NCBI GenBank assembly: GCA_020201295.1
Contig: JAIVHA010000165.1
Location: forward strand, 1 to 14,864
Length of the DNA: 14,864 bases
Direction: 5' to 3'
From: Lysobacteraceae bacterium
GTDB lineage: Bacteria; Pseudomonadota; Gammaproteobacteria; DSM-19610
Each line of letters opens with the position of its first letter. Within the stretch, counting starts at the first letter, position 1. The notes under the pieces were generated by a model. That model searched no databases and was not told where the DNA came from. It saw only the letters and a program-made list of their open reading frames with translations. This document shows positions 1 through 6,535 of this stretch, one piece after another. Made by a program: the position numbers and the translations under genes.

Positions 1-198
1 GGGAAAATACAGCGCCAGGCCCTGGTCGAGGGCGCGGTCTTCGGCATCGGTGAAGGTATGCAGTGTGGCCAGGCGCGGTGCCGGCAGGCGGCCCAGCAAC
101 CGCTCTGCAAGTTCGGGCACGCCCGCGCCCGAGACGCGAATGACACCCACGCCCCCACGCCCGGGGGGCGTGGCAATGGCGGCGATGGTGTCGCTCAT
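1..198 (-). CDS. mnmE: tRNA modification GTPase MnmE, N-terminal fragment (gene runs off the window)
   Basis: MnmE works with MnmG to install the carboxymethylaminomethyl group on U34 of certain tRNAs. The ATG is read leftward from position 198, and 66 codons are visible before the window edge. The protein begins MSDTIAAIATPPGRGGVGVI, the highly conserved start of the MnmE N-terminal formyl-tetrahydrofolate-binding domain. The GTPase domain lies outside the window. The start codon is 7 bases downstream of the yidC stop, so it probably belongs to the yidC transcript. The order yidC-mnmE next to the origin is common in gammaproteobacteria. Identification is confident despite the fragment length because the N-terminus is nearly invariant in the family. 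Confidence 0.93.
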   Translation of the reverse strand, partial: MSDTIAAIATPPGRGGVGVIRVSGAGVPELAERLLGRLPAPRLATLHTFTDAEDRALDQGLALYFP

Positions 199-205
199 GA
201 AGAGG

Positions 206-1861
206 TCAGGACTTGGCGCCGGCCTCGATGCGCCGGGTGATGACCCACTGCTGGGCGATGGACAGGGTGTTGTTGACCACCCAGTAGAGCACCAGCCCCG
301 ACGGGAAGAAGGCGAAGAACACCGTGAACACCACGGGCAGGATCATCATCACCTTGGCCTGGATGGGATCCAGGGGCGCGGGATTGAGTTTCTGCTGGAT
401 GATCATGGTGGCGCCCATGATCAGCGGCAGCACGAAATAGGGATCACGGGTGGACAGGTCGGTGAGCCAGAAGATGAAGTCCGCCTGGCGCAGCTCGACG
501 CTCTCCAACAGCACCCAGTAGAGGGCGATGAACACCGGGATCTGCACCAGGATGGGCAGGCAGCCGCCCAGCGGGTTGATCTTTTCGGTCTTGTACATCT
601 CCATCATGGCCTGGTTGAGGCGCTGCTTGTCGTCGCCGTAGCGCTCCTTGAGCGTCTTCAAGCGTGGCGCCAGCTTGCGCATATTGGCCATGGACTTGTA
701 GCTGGTCTCGGACAACTTGTAGAACACCAGCTTGATGAGCAGGGTGAGCAGCACGATGGCCCAGCCCCAGTTGCCCACCACGGCATGGATCCATTTCAGC
801 ATCCAGAACAACGGCTGCGCCAGCACCGTGAGGAAACCGTAGTCCACGGTCAGTTCCAGGCCGGGGGCGACTTCCTTCATCTCGTCCTGCAGCTTGGGAC
901 CGGCATACAGGGTGCTGGCGAAGGTGACGGTCTCACCCGGCTGCGCGGTGCGCGGCTGCAGGTCGACCATGCCCAGCACGTAGCGTGTATTGCCCAGCAC
1001 CATGCTGTAGTAGTCGGCGGGCATGTCGCTGGCGGGCACCCACGCGCCGAGGAAATAGTGCTGGATCATGGCCGCCCAGCCACCGCTGATCTGGCGCTGC
1101 AGGCTCTGGTTCATCATGTCGCTGAAGGTGATCTTTTCGTATTTCTCCTCCGGGCTGTAGATGACGCCGCCCATATAGGTGTAGATGAAGGCGGACTGGC
1201 CGGCCTCCGCCACCTGGGTACGCTGCAGCTGGCGATATTCGCGTCCGCTCCAGGGTTGCGCACTGCCGTTCTCGACGCGGTGTTCCACGCGGATGTCGAA
1301 CTCGCCGCGCGTCAGGATGTAGGTCTTGGTGACACGCACACCTTCCGGACTGGTCCAGTGCAGGGGCACGCGCAGTTCATCGCTGCCGGGCGCCAGTTCG
1401 TAGTGGTCCTGCTCGGCGCGGTATTCCACGTGGTGGGTGGGCTCGGGACCCTCGGCGCTGCGTAGGCCGGACTGGGCCACGAACAGGTTGGGCAGGCTGT
1501 CGTTCATGAGCGGCATGGGCTCGGCATCGGGCTCGGTGGACACCGGGTAGGTGGGCAGGAGCAGCTTGCGCACGTCGCCGCCGCGGGTGCTGATCTCCAG
1601 GTCCAGCACATCGGTCACCACCCGTACCGGCACGCCCGGCTTGAGCAGGCCACCATCTTCCAGCGGGCTGGCGGCCGGGGTATCGGTGGCGTCCAGGGGA
1701 CGCAGTTCCGGGAGTTCCTGTTCGGCATCCGCCGGGGTACCGGGCGTGCTGGCACTTTCCACGGCCGTCGGGGCCTGGCCATAGTCCTCCATCCAGGCCT
1801 GCCACATGAGCAGCACCACGAAGGAAAGGGCAATGAACAGGATCAGGCGCTGATTATCCAT
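206..1861 (-). CDS. yidC: membrane protein insertase YidC
   Basis: YidC inserts and folds inner-membrane proteins, alone or with SecYEG. The product is 551 residues, close to the 548 of E. coli. An N-terminal membrane anchor spans about residues 4-22. A large periplasmic domain follows. The conserved insertase core begins near residue 339 and holds the remaining membrane helices. It includes a cytoplasmic stretch with MANMRKL, where the Arg near residue 395 corresponds to the functional groove arginine, and also GDDKQR, NPLGGCLP and FFPSGLVLYW. I chose the ATG at 1861 (MDNQRLILF) because this is the family's usual start; a longer reading frame begins at 1909 but would add 16 atypical residues over yidD. 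The start overlaps the yidD stop by 8 bases, implying translational coupling. The gene is intact. Confidence 0.97.
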   Translation of the reverse strand: MDNQRLILFIALSFVVLLMWQAWMEDYGQAPTAVESASTPGTPADAEQELPELRPLDATDTPAASPLEDGGLLKPGVPVRVVTDVLDLEISTRGGDVRKLLLPTYPVSTEPDAEPMPLMNDSLPNLFVAQSGLRSAEGPEPTHHVEYRAEQDHYELAPGSDELRVPLHWTSPEGVRVTKTYILTRGEFDIRVEHRVENGSAQPWSGREYRQLQRTQVAEAGQSAFIYTYMGGVIYSPEEKYEKITFSDMMNQSLQRQISGGWAAMIQHYFLGAWVPASDMPADYYSMVLGNTRYVLGMVDLQPRTAQPGETVTFASTLYAGPKLQDEMKEVAPGLELTVDYGFLTVLAQPLFWMLKWIHAVVGNWGWAIVLLTLLIKLVFYKLSETSYKSMANMRKLAPRLKTLKERYGDDKQRLNQAMMEMYKTEKINPLGGCLPILVQIPVFIALYWVLLESVELRQADFIFWLTDLSTRDPYFVLPLIMGATMIIQQKLNPAPLDPIQAKVMMILPVVFTVFFAFFPSGLVLYWVVNNTLSIAQQWVITRRIEAGAKS

Positions 1862-2090
1862 GGGACTGGTGCGACTCCTTGGGGGGTACGGGATCAACGC
1901 CGCCGGCATGCCAGGGGTGGCAACGGCCGAGGCGGCGCAGGGTCAACCAGCTGCCACGCAGGGCGCCGTGGGTGTGTACGGCTTCCTGGGCGTAATGGGA
2001 GCAGCTGGGATAGAAACGGCAATGATTGCCCAGCCAGGGGCTGAACAGGTAGCGGTAACCTTGGATGAGCAGAATCAGGATTCGACGCAT
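1854..2090 (-). CDS. yidD: membrane protein insertion efficiency factor YidD
   Basis: YidD is a small membrane-associated protein that aids YidC-dependent insertion. The product is 78 residues, beginning MRRILILLIQGYRYLFSPWL. It carries the family's cysteine signature CRFYPSCSHYA at residues 24-34, with Cys24 and Cys30, and HPWHAGGVDPVP near residues 58-70. The ATG at 2090 lies inside the end of rnpA (16-base overlap) and the stop overlaps the start of yidC by 8 bases. This is the usual rnpA-yidD-yidC nesting. The reading frame is open well upstream of 2090, but nothing upstream resembles the family, so the family-typical start was used. Confidence 0.95.
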   Translation of the reverse strand: MRRILILLIQGYRYLFSPWLGNHCRFYPSCSHYAQEAVHTHGALRGSWLTLRRLGRCHPWHAGGVDPVPPKESHQSHG

Positions 2091-2440
2091 GTGCGTTGTA
2101 ACCGGGTCCAGTGTTTGGCCAGGGCCGCCTGCAGCGCGCTGCGGCTCTGCGCGGCCACGCCGGGGCGTGCGATCACCACCAGGTCCCAGGCATTCAGCTC
2201 GTCCTGGTGGTGGCGGAAACTCTCCCGGATGATGCGTTTCACCCGGTTGCGGCCCACCGCGGTCTTCTCCGCCTTGCGCGAGATAGCCAACCCCAGGCGG
2301 GCATGGCCGAGACCGTTGCCCAGGGCCAGTACCGTCAGCCAGCGGTCGCTGGACTTGCACTGGCTGTTCTGAAAGACCCTGCGGTACTCGCCTGCGCTGG
2401 TGACACGGGCCGTGCGGGGAAAAGCCTGGCTGTTCCCCAC
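2075..2440 (-). CDS. rnpA: ribonuclease P protein component
   Basis: RnpA is the protein subunit that helps the RNase P RNA bind and cleave the 5' leader of precursor tRNA. The product is 121 residues, the normal size. The RNR signature reads GRNRVKRIIRESFR at about residues 63-76, preceded by RLGLAISRK. The frame is open to 2755 without an ATG in a sensible place, because it shadows rpmH. I chose the GTG at 2440, giving MGNSQAFPRTARVTSAGEYR, which lines up with the family N-terminus (Phe-Pro, then Arg, then the EF/EY-xx-VF motif). The E. coli gene also uses GTG. The start lies 14 bases past the rpmH stop, and no clear Shine-Dalgarno is visible, suggesting coupling to rpmH. Confidence 0.93.
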   Translation of the reverse strand: MGNSQAFPRTARVTSAGEYRRVFQNSQCKSSDRWLTVLALGNGLGHARLGLAISRKAEKTAVGRNRVKRIIRESFRHHQDELNAWDLVVIARPGVAAQSRSALQAALAKHWTRLQRTCVES

Positions 2441-2454
2441 CGGGCGTGGATCGA

Positions 2455-2589
2455 TCAGGGGGTCAGGCGGGCGCGGCCCTTGGCGCGACGGGCCTTGATG
2501 ATCTTGCGACCATTCTTGGTTGCCATGCGGGCACGAAAACCGTGGGTACGGGCGCGCTTGATGACGCTGGGCTGGAATGTTCTCTGCAT
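2455..2589 (-). CDS. rpmH: 50S ribosomal protein bL34
   Basis: bL34 is a small, very basic protein of the large ribosomal subunit. The product is 44 residues, beginning MQRTFQPSVIKRARTHGFRA and containing RMATKNGRKIIKARRAKGRA, which is almost invariant in bacteria. E. coli bL34 has 46 residues, so the length is normal. It is first in the leftward operon rpmH-rnpA-yidD-yidC-mnmE. A good sigma-70-like promoter is seen about 60-90 bases upstream. The gene faces away from dnaA, as is standard in this locus. Confidence 0.97.
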   Translation of the reverse strand: MQRTFQPSVIKRARTHGFRARMATKNGRKIIKARRAKGRARLTP

Positions 2590-2651
2590 GACCTTGGCTT
2601 CCGAATGATAAGGCGAATACCCGCTCGCAATGCGGGCAGGGAAAAGCGCGA

Positions 2652-2680
2652 AGAGTACTGGTTTTCCTGCCCCTTGGCAA
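2652..2680 (-). promoter_or_regulatory. probable sigma-70 promoter for the rpmH operon
   Basis: On the minus strand a -35 box TTGCCA (plus-strand 2675-2680) is followed after exactly 17 bases by a -10 box TACTCT (2652-2657). The -35 matches the consensus at 5 of 6 bases and the -10 at 4 of 6. Transcription would begin near 2645 and run into rpmH. The predicted leader contains a small inverted repeat CCCGC/GCGGG (2620-2624 with 2632-2636). This is a sequence match, not an experimental promoter. Confidence 0.6.
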
Positions 2681-2713
2681 CTGCAAAGGGACAGGAGAAA
2701 ACTTGTGGCGGGA

Positions 2714-2722
2714 TGTGGATAA
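2714..2722 (-). promoter_or_regulatory. DnaA box upstream of dnaA
   Basis: Plus-strand TGTGGATAA is the exact reverse complement of the high-affinity DnaA box TTATCCACA. It lies 69 bases upstream of the dnaA GTG and overlaps the proposed dnaA -35 box. DnaA repressing its own gene through such a box is well known in several bacteria, and the position here suggests the same. Confidence 0.75.
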
Positions 2723-2744
2723 GTGGCGCGCGGGGGGGTAGACT
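2716..2744 (+). promoter_or_regulatory. possible dnaA promoter
   Basis: A -35-like TGGATA (2716-2721, 4 of 6 consensus) and a -10-like TAGACT (2739-2744, 4 of 6) are separated by 17 bases. The last seven spacer bases are a run of G (2732-2738). The -35 overlaps the DnaA box at 2714-2722. Both hexamers are mediocre, so the call is tentative. Confidence 0.4.
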
Positions 2745-2778
2745 GCGGCCTTCAACCCCCCCCTGAACCGGCAGCATC

Positions 2779-2784
2779 GAGGTG
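2779..2784 (+). promoter_or_regulatory. ribosome binding site that fixes the dnaA GTG start
   Basis: GAGGTG ends 6 bases before the GTG at 2791. A nearby ATG at 2787 is in another frame and gives a product unlike DnaA. The spacing and the family N-terminus together select the GTG. Confidence 0.7.
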
Positions 2785-2790
2785 TGATGA

Positions 2791-4140
2791 GTGGACGGCT
2801 CGCTCTGGCAAAAGTGTTTGAATCGACTGGAAAATGAACTGCCCGAGCAGCAGTTCAACACCTGGATTCGACCCTTGCACGCCATCGAGGAAGGGGGTGC
2901 CCTGCGACTGCTGGCGCCGAACCGTTTCGTGCTCGATTGGGTACGCGATCACTACATCGATTCCATCAGCGCCACGGTCACCGGCATGGGCGATCCCGCC
3001 GCGCCACGGGTGCAACTGGAGATCGGCACCTGCAAGCCCAAGTCCGTGCCGGCCACCATGGCGGCCGTCAGCGCGCCACGCCCCCCGGCCGCCCCGGACA
3101 GCGGCGCCCGCCCGAACGCCAACCACAACCTCAACCCGGCCCACACCTTCTCCCTGTTCGTGGAAGGCAAGTCCAACCAGCTGGCCTGCGCCGCCTCGCG
3201 CCAGGTGGCGGAGAACCCGGGCGATGCCTACAACCCGCTGTTCATCTACGGCGGCGTGGGCCTGGGCAAGACCCACCTGATGCACGCCATCGGCAACCTG
3301 ATCCTGGAGGGCAACCCCTCCGCCAAGGTGGTGTACCTGCATTCGGAGCGCTTCGTCGCCGACATGGTGAAGGCCCTGCAGCACAACGCCATCAACGAAT
3401 TCAAGCGCCATTACCGTTCCGTGGACGCCCTGCTCATCGATGACATCCAGTTCTTCGCCGGCAAGGAACGTTCCCAGGAAGAGTTCTTCCACACCTTCAA
3501 CGCCCTGCTGGAAGGCCAGCAGCAAGTGATCCTCACCTGCGACCGCTACCCCAAGGAGGTGCAGGGCCTGGAGGAGCGACTGCAGTCGCGCTTCGGCTGG
3601 GGCCTGACGGTGGCCATCGAGCCGCCGGAACTGGAGACGCGTGTCGCCATCATCCTCAGCAAGGCGGAACAGGCCCAGGTGGACATGCCCCACGACGTGG
3701 CCTTCTTCATCGCCAAGCGCATCGCCTCCAATATCCGCGAGCTGGAAGGTGCCCTGCGCCGCGTCATCGCCAGTGCGCGCTTCACCGGCCGGCCCATCAC
3801 CCTGGAGTTCACCAAGGAGGCCCTGCGCGACCTGCTCGCCCTGCAGGACAAACTGGTGTCCATCGAGAATATCCAGAAGACGGTGGCCGAGTACTACAAG
3901 ATCCGCGTCGCCGACCTGCTGTCGGCACGCCGCACCCGCTCCATCACCCGGCCGCGCCAGCTGGCCATGGCCCTGGCCAAGGAACTGACCCGCCACAGCC
4001 TGCCGGAGATCGGCAATGCCTTCGGGGGTCGCGACCACACCACGGTGCTGCATGCCTGCCGCAAGATCGTGGAATTGAAGGAAAGTGATGCCCGCATGCA
4101 GGAGGATTTCAACAACCTGTTGAGAAGCCTGAGCACATGA
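2791..4140 (+). CDS. dnaA: chromosomal replication initiator protein DnaA
   Basis: DnaA binds DnaA boxes in oriC, oligomerises with ATP, melts the origin and loads the helicase. The product is 449 residues. Domain I (about 1-80) contains the conserved LPEQQFNTWIRPL. A short Pro/Ala-rich linker (about 83-115) is domain II. The AAA+ domain has NPLFIYGGVGLGKTHL with Walker A at 154-161, Walker B ALLIDD at 213-218, and the arginine-finger segment RLQSRFGWGL near 263-272. Domain IV carries the DNA-binding signature GGRDHTTVLHACRKI at about 412-426. The GTG start is supported by GAGGTG 6 bases upstream. Nothing is missing compared with E. coli (467 residues) apart from a shorter linker. It is followed by the oriC-like spacer and dnaN, the classic arrangement. 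Confidence 0.98.
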   Translation: MDGSLWQKCLNRLENELPEQQFNTWIRPLHAIEEGGALRLLAPNRFVLDWVRDHYIDSISATVTGMGDPAAPRVQLEIGTCKPKSVPATMAAVSAPRPPAAPDSGARPNANHNLNPAHTFSLFVEGKSNQLACAASRQVAENPGDAYNPLFIYGGVGLGKTHLMHAIGNLILEGNPSAKVVYLHSERFVADMVKALQHNAINEFKRHYRSVDALLIDDIQFFAGKERSQEEFFHTFNALLEGQQQVILTCDRYPKEVQGLEERLQSRFGWGLTVAIEPPELETRVAIILSKAEQAQVDMPHDVAFFIAKRIASNIRELEGALRRVIASARFTGRPITLEFTKEALRDLLALQDKLVSIENIQKTVAEYYKIRVADLLSARRTRSITRPRQLAMALAKELTRHSLPEIGNAFGGRDHTTVLHACRKIVELKESDARMQEDFNNLLRSLST

Positions 4141-4151
4141 TGGGGACAAGC

Positions 4152-4160
4152 TGTGGATAA
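4152..4160 (-). promoter_or_regulatory. DnaA box (perfect)
   Basis: TGTGGATAA on the plus strand equals TTATCCACA on the minus strand. It begins 12 bases after the dnaA stop codon. Confidence 0.8.
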
Positions 4161-4185
4161 ATATCGGGCGCAGGCTTATACCACT

Positions 4186-4194
4186 TTATCCACA
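4186..4194 (+). promoter_or_regulatory. DnaA box (perfect)
   Basis: TTATCCACA matches the high-affinity box at all nine bases. It faces the box at 4152-4160, with 25 bases between them. Confidence 0.8.
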
Positions 4195-4241
4195 GGACGC
4201 GCACAGCTTGACCGATACCTTATGCGCCTGGTTATGATTCG

Positions 4242-4247
4242 TATAAT
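4242..4247 (+). promoter_or_regulatory. possible -10 box within the origin, perhaps for dnaN
   Basis: TATAAT is a perfect -10 hexamer in an AT-rich stretch. No convincing -35 is found at 16-18 bases (TTATGC at 4220-4225 is poor) and there is no extended -10 TG. It could equally be part of the unwinding region. Confidence 0.25.
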
Positions 4248-4274
4248 ATATTGAAATTAAAGGAAAAATAACGG

Positions 4275-4283
4275 TTATCCCCA
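4275..4283 (+). promoter_or_regulatory. DnaA box with one mismatch
   Basis: TTATCCCCA differs from TTATCCACA at one base. It directly precedes the GC-rich patch and the TAG trinucleotides, the place where an unwinding-associated box is expected. Confidence 0.5.
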
Positions 4284-4297
4284 GCTTGGCCCGGGGC

Positions 4298-4309
4298 TAG
4301 TAGTTGTAA
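4298..4309 (+). promoter_or_regulatory. possible DnaA-trio element
   Basis: The 12 bases read TAG TAG TTG TAA. Three of four triplets fit the DnaA-trio motif (5'-TA[G/A]-3' on one strand), which supports DnaA loading on single strand in the basal unwinding system described in Bacillus and other bacteria. Fourteen bases, largely GC-rich, separate it from the box at 4275-4283, and AT-rich DNA follows. This is an inference from layout. Confidence 0.45.
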
Positions 4310-4384
4310 CAACCAAAAGAAACTTTAAAGAACAAACATCAATAATTTTTATTTTCTTTCACACATGAACCACGACGGATCGCC

Positions 4385-5485
4385 ATGAAATTCCAGATTC
4401 AACGCGAAACACTTCTCAAACCCTTGCAGCAGGTCATTGGGGTGGTGGAACGACGCCAGACCCTGCCGGTATTGGGCAACGTGCTGGTCAATGCCGGCGC
4501 CACGGGTCTCGAACTCACCGCCACCGACCTGGAGGTGGAACTGCAGGCCCGGGTAGCCCTGGAGGTGGAGGAACCCGGCGAGATCACCATCCCGGCGCGC
4601 AAGCTGTTCGACATCTGCCGGACTCTTCCCGAGGGAGTGAACATGAGCATCTCCCTCAAGGACGATCGCATCCTGGTGCAGGGTGGCCGTAGCCGCTTCA
4701 CCCTCGCCACCCTGCCCGCCTCCGAGTTTCCCCTGGTGGAGCCCATGGCCGGCTCACGCCAGTTTGCCGTGGCGCAGCGGGATTTCCGCGAACTCATCGA
4801 GCGCACTCATTTTTCCATGGCCCAGCAGGATGTCCGCTATTACCTGAATGGCCTGATGCTGGAACTGAACCCCGACTCCGTGCGGGCCGTGGCCACCGAC
4901 GGTCACCGCCTGGCCCTGAGCGACATGGTCGCCAGCGTGGACGGCGCCGAGGGACAGCAGGTAATCGTACCCCGCAAAGGTATCCAGGAACTGGTGCGAC
5001 TGCTGGATGACAGCGATGTACAGGCCCAGGTGGAGATCGGCAGCAATCACATCCGCGTCTCCACCCCGGAATTGCGCTTCACCTCCAAGCTCATCGACGG
5101 CCGTTTCCCCGACTACCAGCGGGTGGTGCCCAAAGGGGGCGACAAGACGGTGCTGGCCGACCGCGAGTCCCTGCGTCAGGCCCTGACCCGCACCTCCATC
5201 CTGTCCAACGAGAAATACCGGGGTATCCGCCTGAACCTGGATCCCGATGTGCTGCGGATCCAGGCCCATAATCCGGAGCAGGAACAGGCCGACGAGGAAC
5301 TGGAAGTGGAATACCAGGGCGCGGCCCTGGAGATCGGCTTCAATGTAACCTACCTGCTCGATGCCCTGGCGGCCCTGCACACCGGCCAGGTGGAACTGAT
5401 CCTCAGCGACTCCAACAGCAGCTGCCTGATCCAGGAACCCGGCACGACCCGCTGCCAGTATGTGGTCATGCCGATGCGGTTGTAG
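4385..5485 (+). CDS. dnaN: DNA polymerase III subunit beta (sliding clamp)
   Basis: DnaN forms the dimeric ring that tethers DNA polymerase III and many repair enzymes to DNA. The product is 366 residues, identical in length to the E. coli clamp, and should fold as three similar domains of about 120 residues each. The N-terminus MKFQIQRETLLKPLQQVIGV, the RRQTLPVLGNVL segment, TDGHRLAL near residues 173-180 and the C-terminal YVVMPMRL are hallmarks of the family. The ATG at 4385 gives the standard start, although no strong Shine-Dalgarno is visible. No frameshift or truncation is seen. The first repeat element begins 16 bases after the stop codon. Confidence 0.98.
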   Translation: MKFQIQRETLLKPLQQVIGVVERRQTLPVLGNVLVNAGATGLELTATDLEVELQARVALEVEEPGEITIPARKLFDICRTLPEGVNMSISLKDDRILVQGGRSRFTLATLPASEFPLVEPMAGSRQFAVAQRDFRELIERTHFSMAQQDVRYYLNGLMLELNPDSVRAVATDGHRLALSDMVASVDGAEGQQVIVPRKGIQELVRLLDDSDVQAQVEIGSNHIRVSTPELRFTSKLIDGRFPDYQRVVPKGGDKTVLADRESLRQALTRTSILSNEKYRGIRLNLDPDVLRIQAHNPEQEQADEELEVEYQGAALEIGFNVTYLLDALAALHTGQVELILSDSNSSCLIQEPGTTRCQYVVMPMRL

Positions 5486-5500
5486 GATGTCTTGTTTTTC

Positions 5501-5692
5501 TGGCCACGGAAGAACCCGGAAAGATCATTAATCAGATTCGCATGAGTGTGTGATGCCTGTTGTAGGAGCGACTGTAGGAGCGACGCCAGTCGCGATAGTG
5601 TGCCCAGCCATCGCGACTCGCGTCGCTCCTGCAGGTTTCCAAGCAGACATGATTGTATTTTTCCGTGTTCTTCCGGGTAGATTCCGTGGCCA
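5501..5692. repeat. composite inverted-repeat element, copy 1 (CACGGAA ends around a REP doublet)
   Basis: This 192-bp element fills most of the dnaN-recF spacer. It starts TGGCCACGGAA and ends with the exact reverse complement TTCCGTGGCCA. Inside are two facing REP-like arms at 5574-5595 and 5611-5632, related to the GTAGGAGCG family of REP sequences. A 12-bp partial arm TGTAGGAGCGAC is duplicated in tandem at 5561-5572. The outer parts match the reverse complement of the second element (6536-6741). No open reading frame for a transposase is present, so it is a non-autonomous, MITE- or REPIN-like sequence. Compared with copy 2, the CACGGAA ends are eroded and the arms have two mismatches to each other. 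Confidence 0.85.
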
Positions 5693-5732
5693 TAATTTCC
5701 CCCTACTCGCCCATGACGAATGATCCCCGGGC

Positions 5733-6523
5733 ATGACCCTCTCCCGCCTCGACATCCAGGATTTCCGCAACCTGGCTTCGGCGCGCCTGGATTTCTCCCC
5801 TCGCTGCAACCTCATCACCGGCGATAACGCGGCCGGCAAGACCAGCCTGTTGGAGGCTATCCACGTGCTGGCCCGGCTGCGTTCCTTTCGTACCCAGCGC
5901 CTGGAGACCCTGATCCGCGAGGGTGCCGAGGCCTTCCAGTTGGTGGCCCGGCTGGAGGAGAGTTACGGATCTGGGATGCGCCTCTGCTGGCATCCGGTGG
6001 CCGCATCCACGAAATGCGTTGTACCTATATAAAGGAGTTGGAGCCCCTGTTCGCCCGTCAGGCGGAACGGATTCTGGGCCTGACACCCTTGGGCCTGCGC
6101 TACGCCCCAGGGTGGGCCCAGCGGCTGGAGTACCCGGCGGCCCTGGCGGAGGCCCTGGGTCGGGACCGCGAACAGGGCCAGACCCGGGTCGGTCCGCACC
6201 GGGCCGACCTGCAATTCCTGCAAGGTGACCAGGATGTTCGCGACCGCCTGTCCCGGGGTCAGCAGAAGCAATTGCTGATCGCCCTGCTGTTGGCCCAGGC
6301 GGAGCTGCTGCTGCGGCGGCGGGATCAAACCTGCCAGTTCCTGGTGGACGATCTTCCGGCGGAGCTGGATGCCGAGCACCAGGCCCGGGTACTGACGCAA
6401 TTACGCGAGCTGGGGTCACAGGTCTTCATTACCGCCATCGATGCCGCGGCCCTGGACTTGCGTGATTGGCCGGAACCGGCACGGTTTCACGTGGAACACG
6501 GTGTGGTGCGGGAAGTGGTATAA
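5733..6523 (+). pseudogene. recF: DNA replication/repair protein RecF, disrupted by an internal out-of-frame loss
   Basis: RecF, with RecO and RecR, helps load RecA at single-strand gaps. The first 75 or so residues are good RecF: MTLSRLDIQDFRNL, then Walker A GDNAAGKTS at 30-38 and EAIHVLARLRSFR. At about 5952-5962 the homology jumps to another frame. From codon GAG at 5960 onward the sequence again reads as RecF: ELRIWDAPLLASGGRI, the signature LSRGQQKQ near 6248, Walker B FLVDDLPAELD near 6338-6370, and the normal C-terminus to the stop at 6523. Together about 263 residues remain of roughly 357. About 94 codons are missing, and the missing length must be 1 modulo 3. As written, translation from 5733 ends after 99 residues. 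It may be a true pseudogene or a sequence/assembly error. Both flanks are inverted repeat elements. Confidence 0.88.
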
Positions 6524-6524
6524 T
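6516..6524 (+). promoter_or_regulatory. possible extended -10 promoter for gyrB
   Basis: TGGTATAAT is a perfect extended -10 (TGN followed by TATAAT) lying over the recF stop codon. No -35 consensus is seen at 16-18 bases, which extended -10 promoters can do without. Transcription from about 6531 would carry the whole second repeat element as the gyrB leader. Confidence 0.45.
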
Positions 6525-6535
6525 GCCCCTTTTGA

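Larger units (their letters stand above)
4141..4384. other. oriC: probable replication origin (oriC) in the dnaA-dnaN spacer
   Basis: This 244-bp non-coding spacer holds two perfect DnaA boxes in opposite orientations, a third box with one mismatch, a GC-rich patch, TAG-type trinucleotides, and two AT-rich stretches (about 4229-4272 and 4307-4363) that could unwind. The flanking genes dnaA and dnaN are the usual neighbours of a bacterial origin. The divergence of rightward and leftward genes lies just upstream at 2590-2790, which carries only one DnaA box, so this spacer is the stronger candidate. A GC-skew switch here cannot be measured from one window. Confidence 0.75.

Noticed and set aside
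50..1465. Long open frame of 471 residues on the plus strand opposite yidC
   Set aside because: It is antisense to a clearly recognisable yidC, rich in His/Gln/Gly as expected for a shadow frame in GC-rich DNA, and resembles no family I know.
2752..4149. 465-residue open frame on the minus strand across dnaA
   Set aside because: It mirrors dnaA almost exactly and has shadow-frame composition; dnaA itself is beyond doubt.
4331..4353. IHF site in the oriC spacer (ATCAA followed by TT)
   Set aside because: The stretch misses the flanking W and final R of the consensus, and chance matches are frequent in AT-rich DNA.
4355..4363. Weak DnaA box TCTTTCACA
   Set aside because: It misses the relaxed consensus at a core T and is too degenerate to call without binding data.
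5501..5692. CRISPR-like reading of the GTAGGAGCG repeats
   Set aside because: The repeats are inverted arms of a hairpin, not regularly spaced direct repeats with spacers, and no cas gene is nearby.
5713..5736. A 7-codon mini-frame (MTNDPRA) ending over the recF ATG
   Set aside because: The ATGA overlap could allow coupling, but there is no ribosome binding site before it and such short frames are common by chance.
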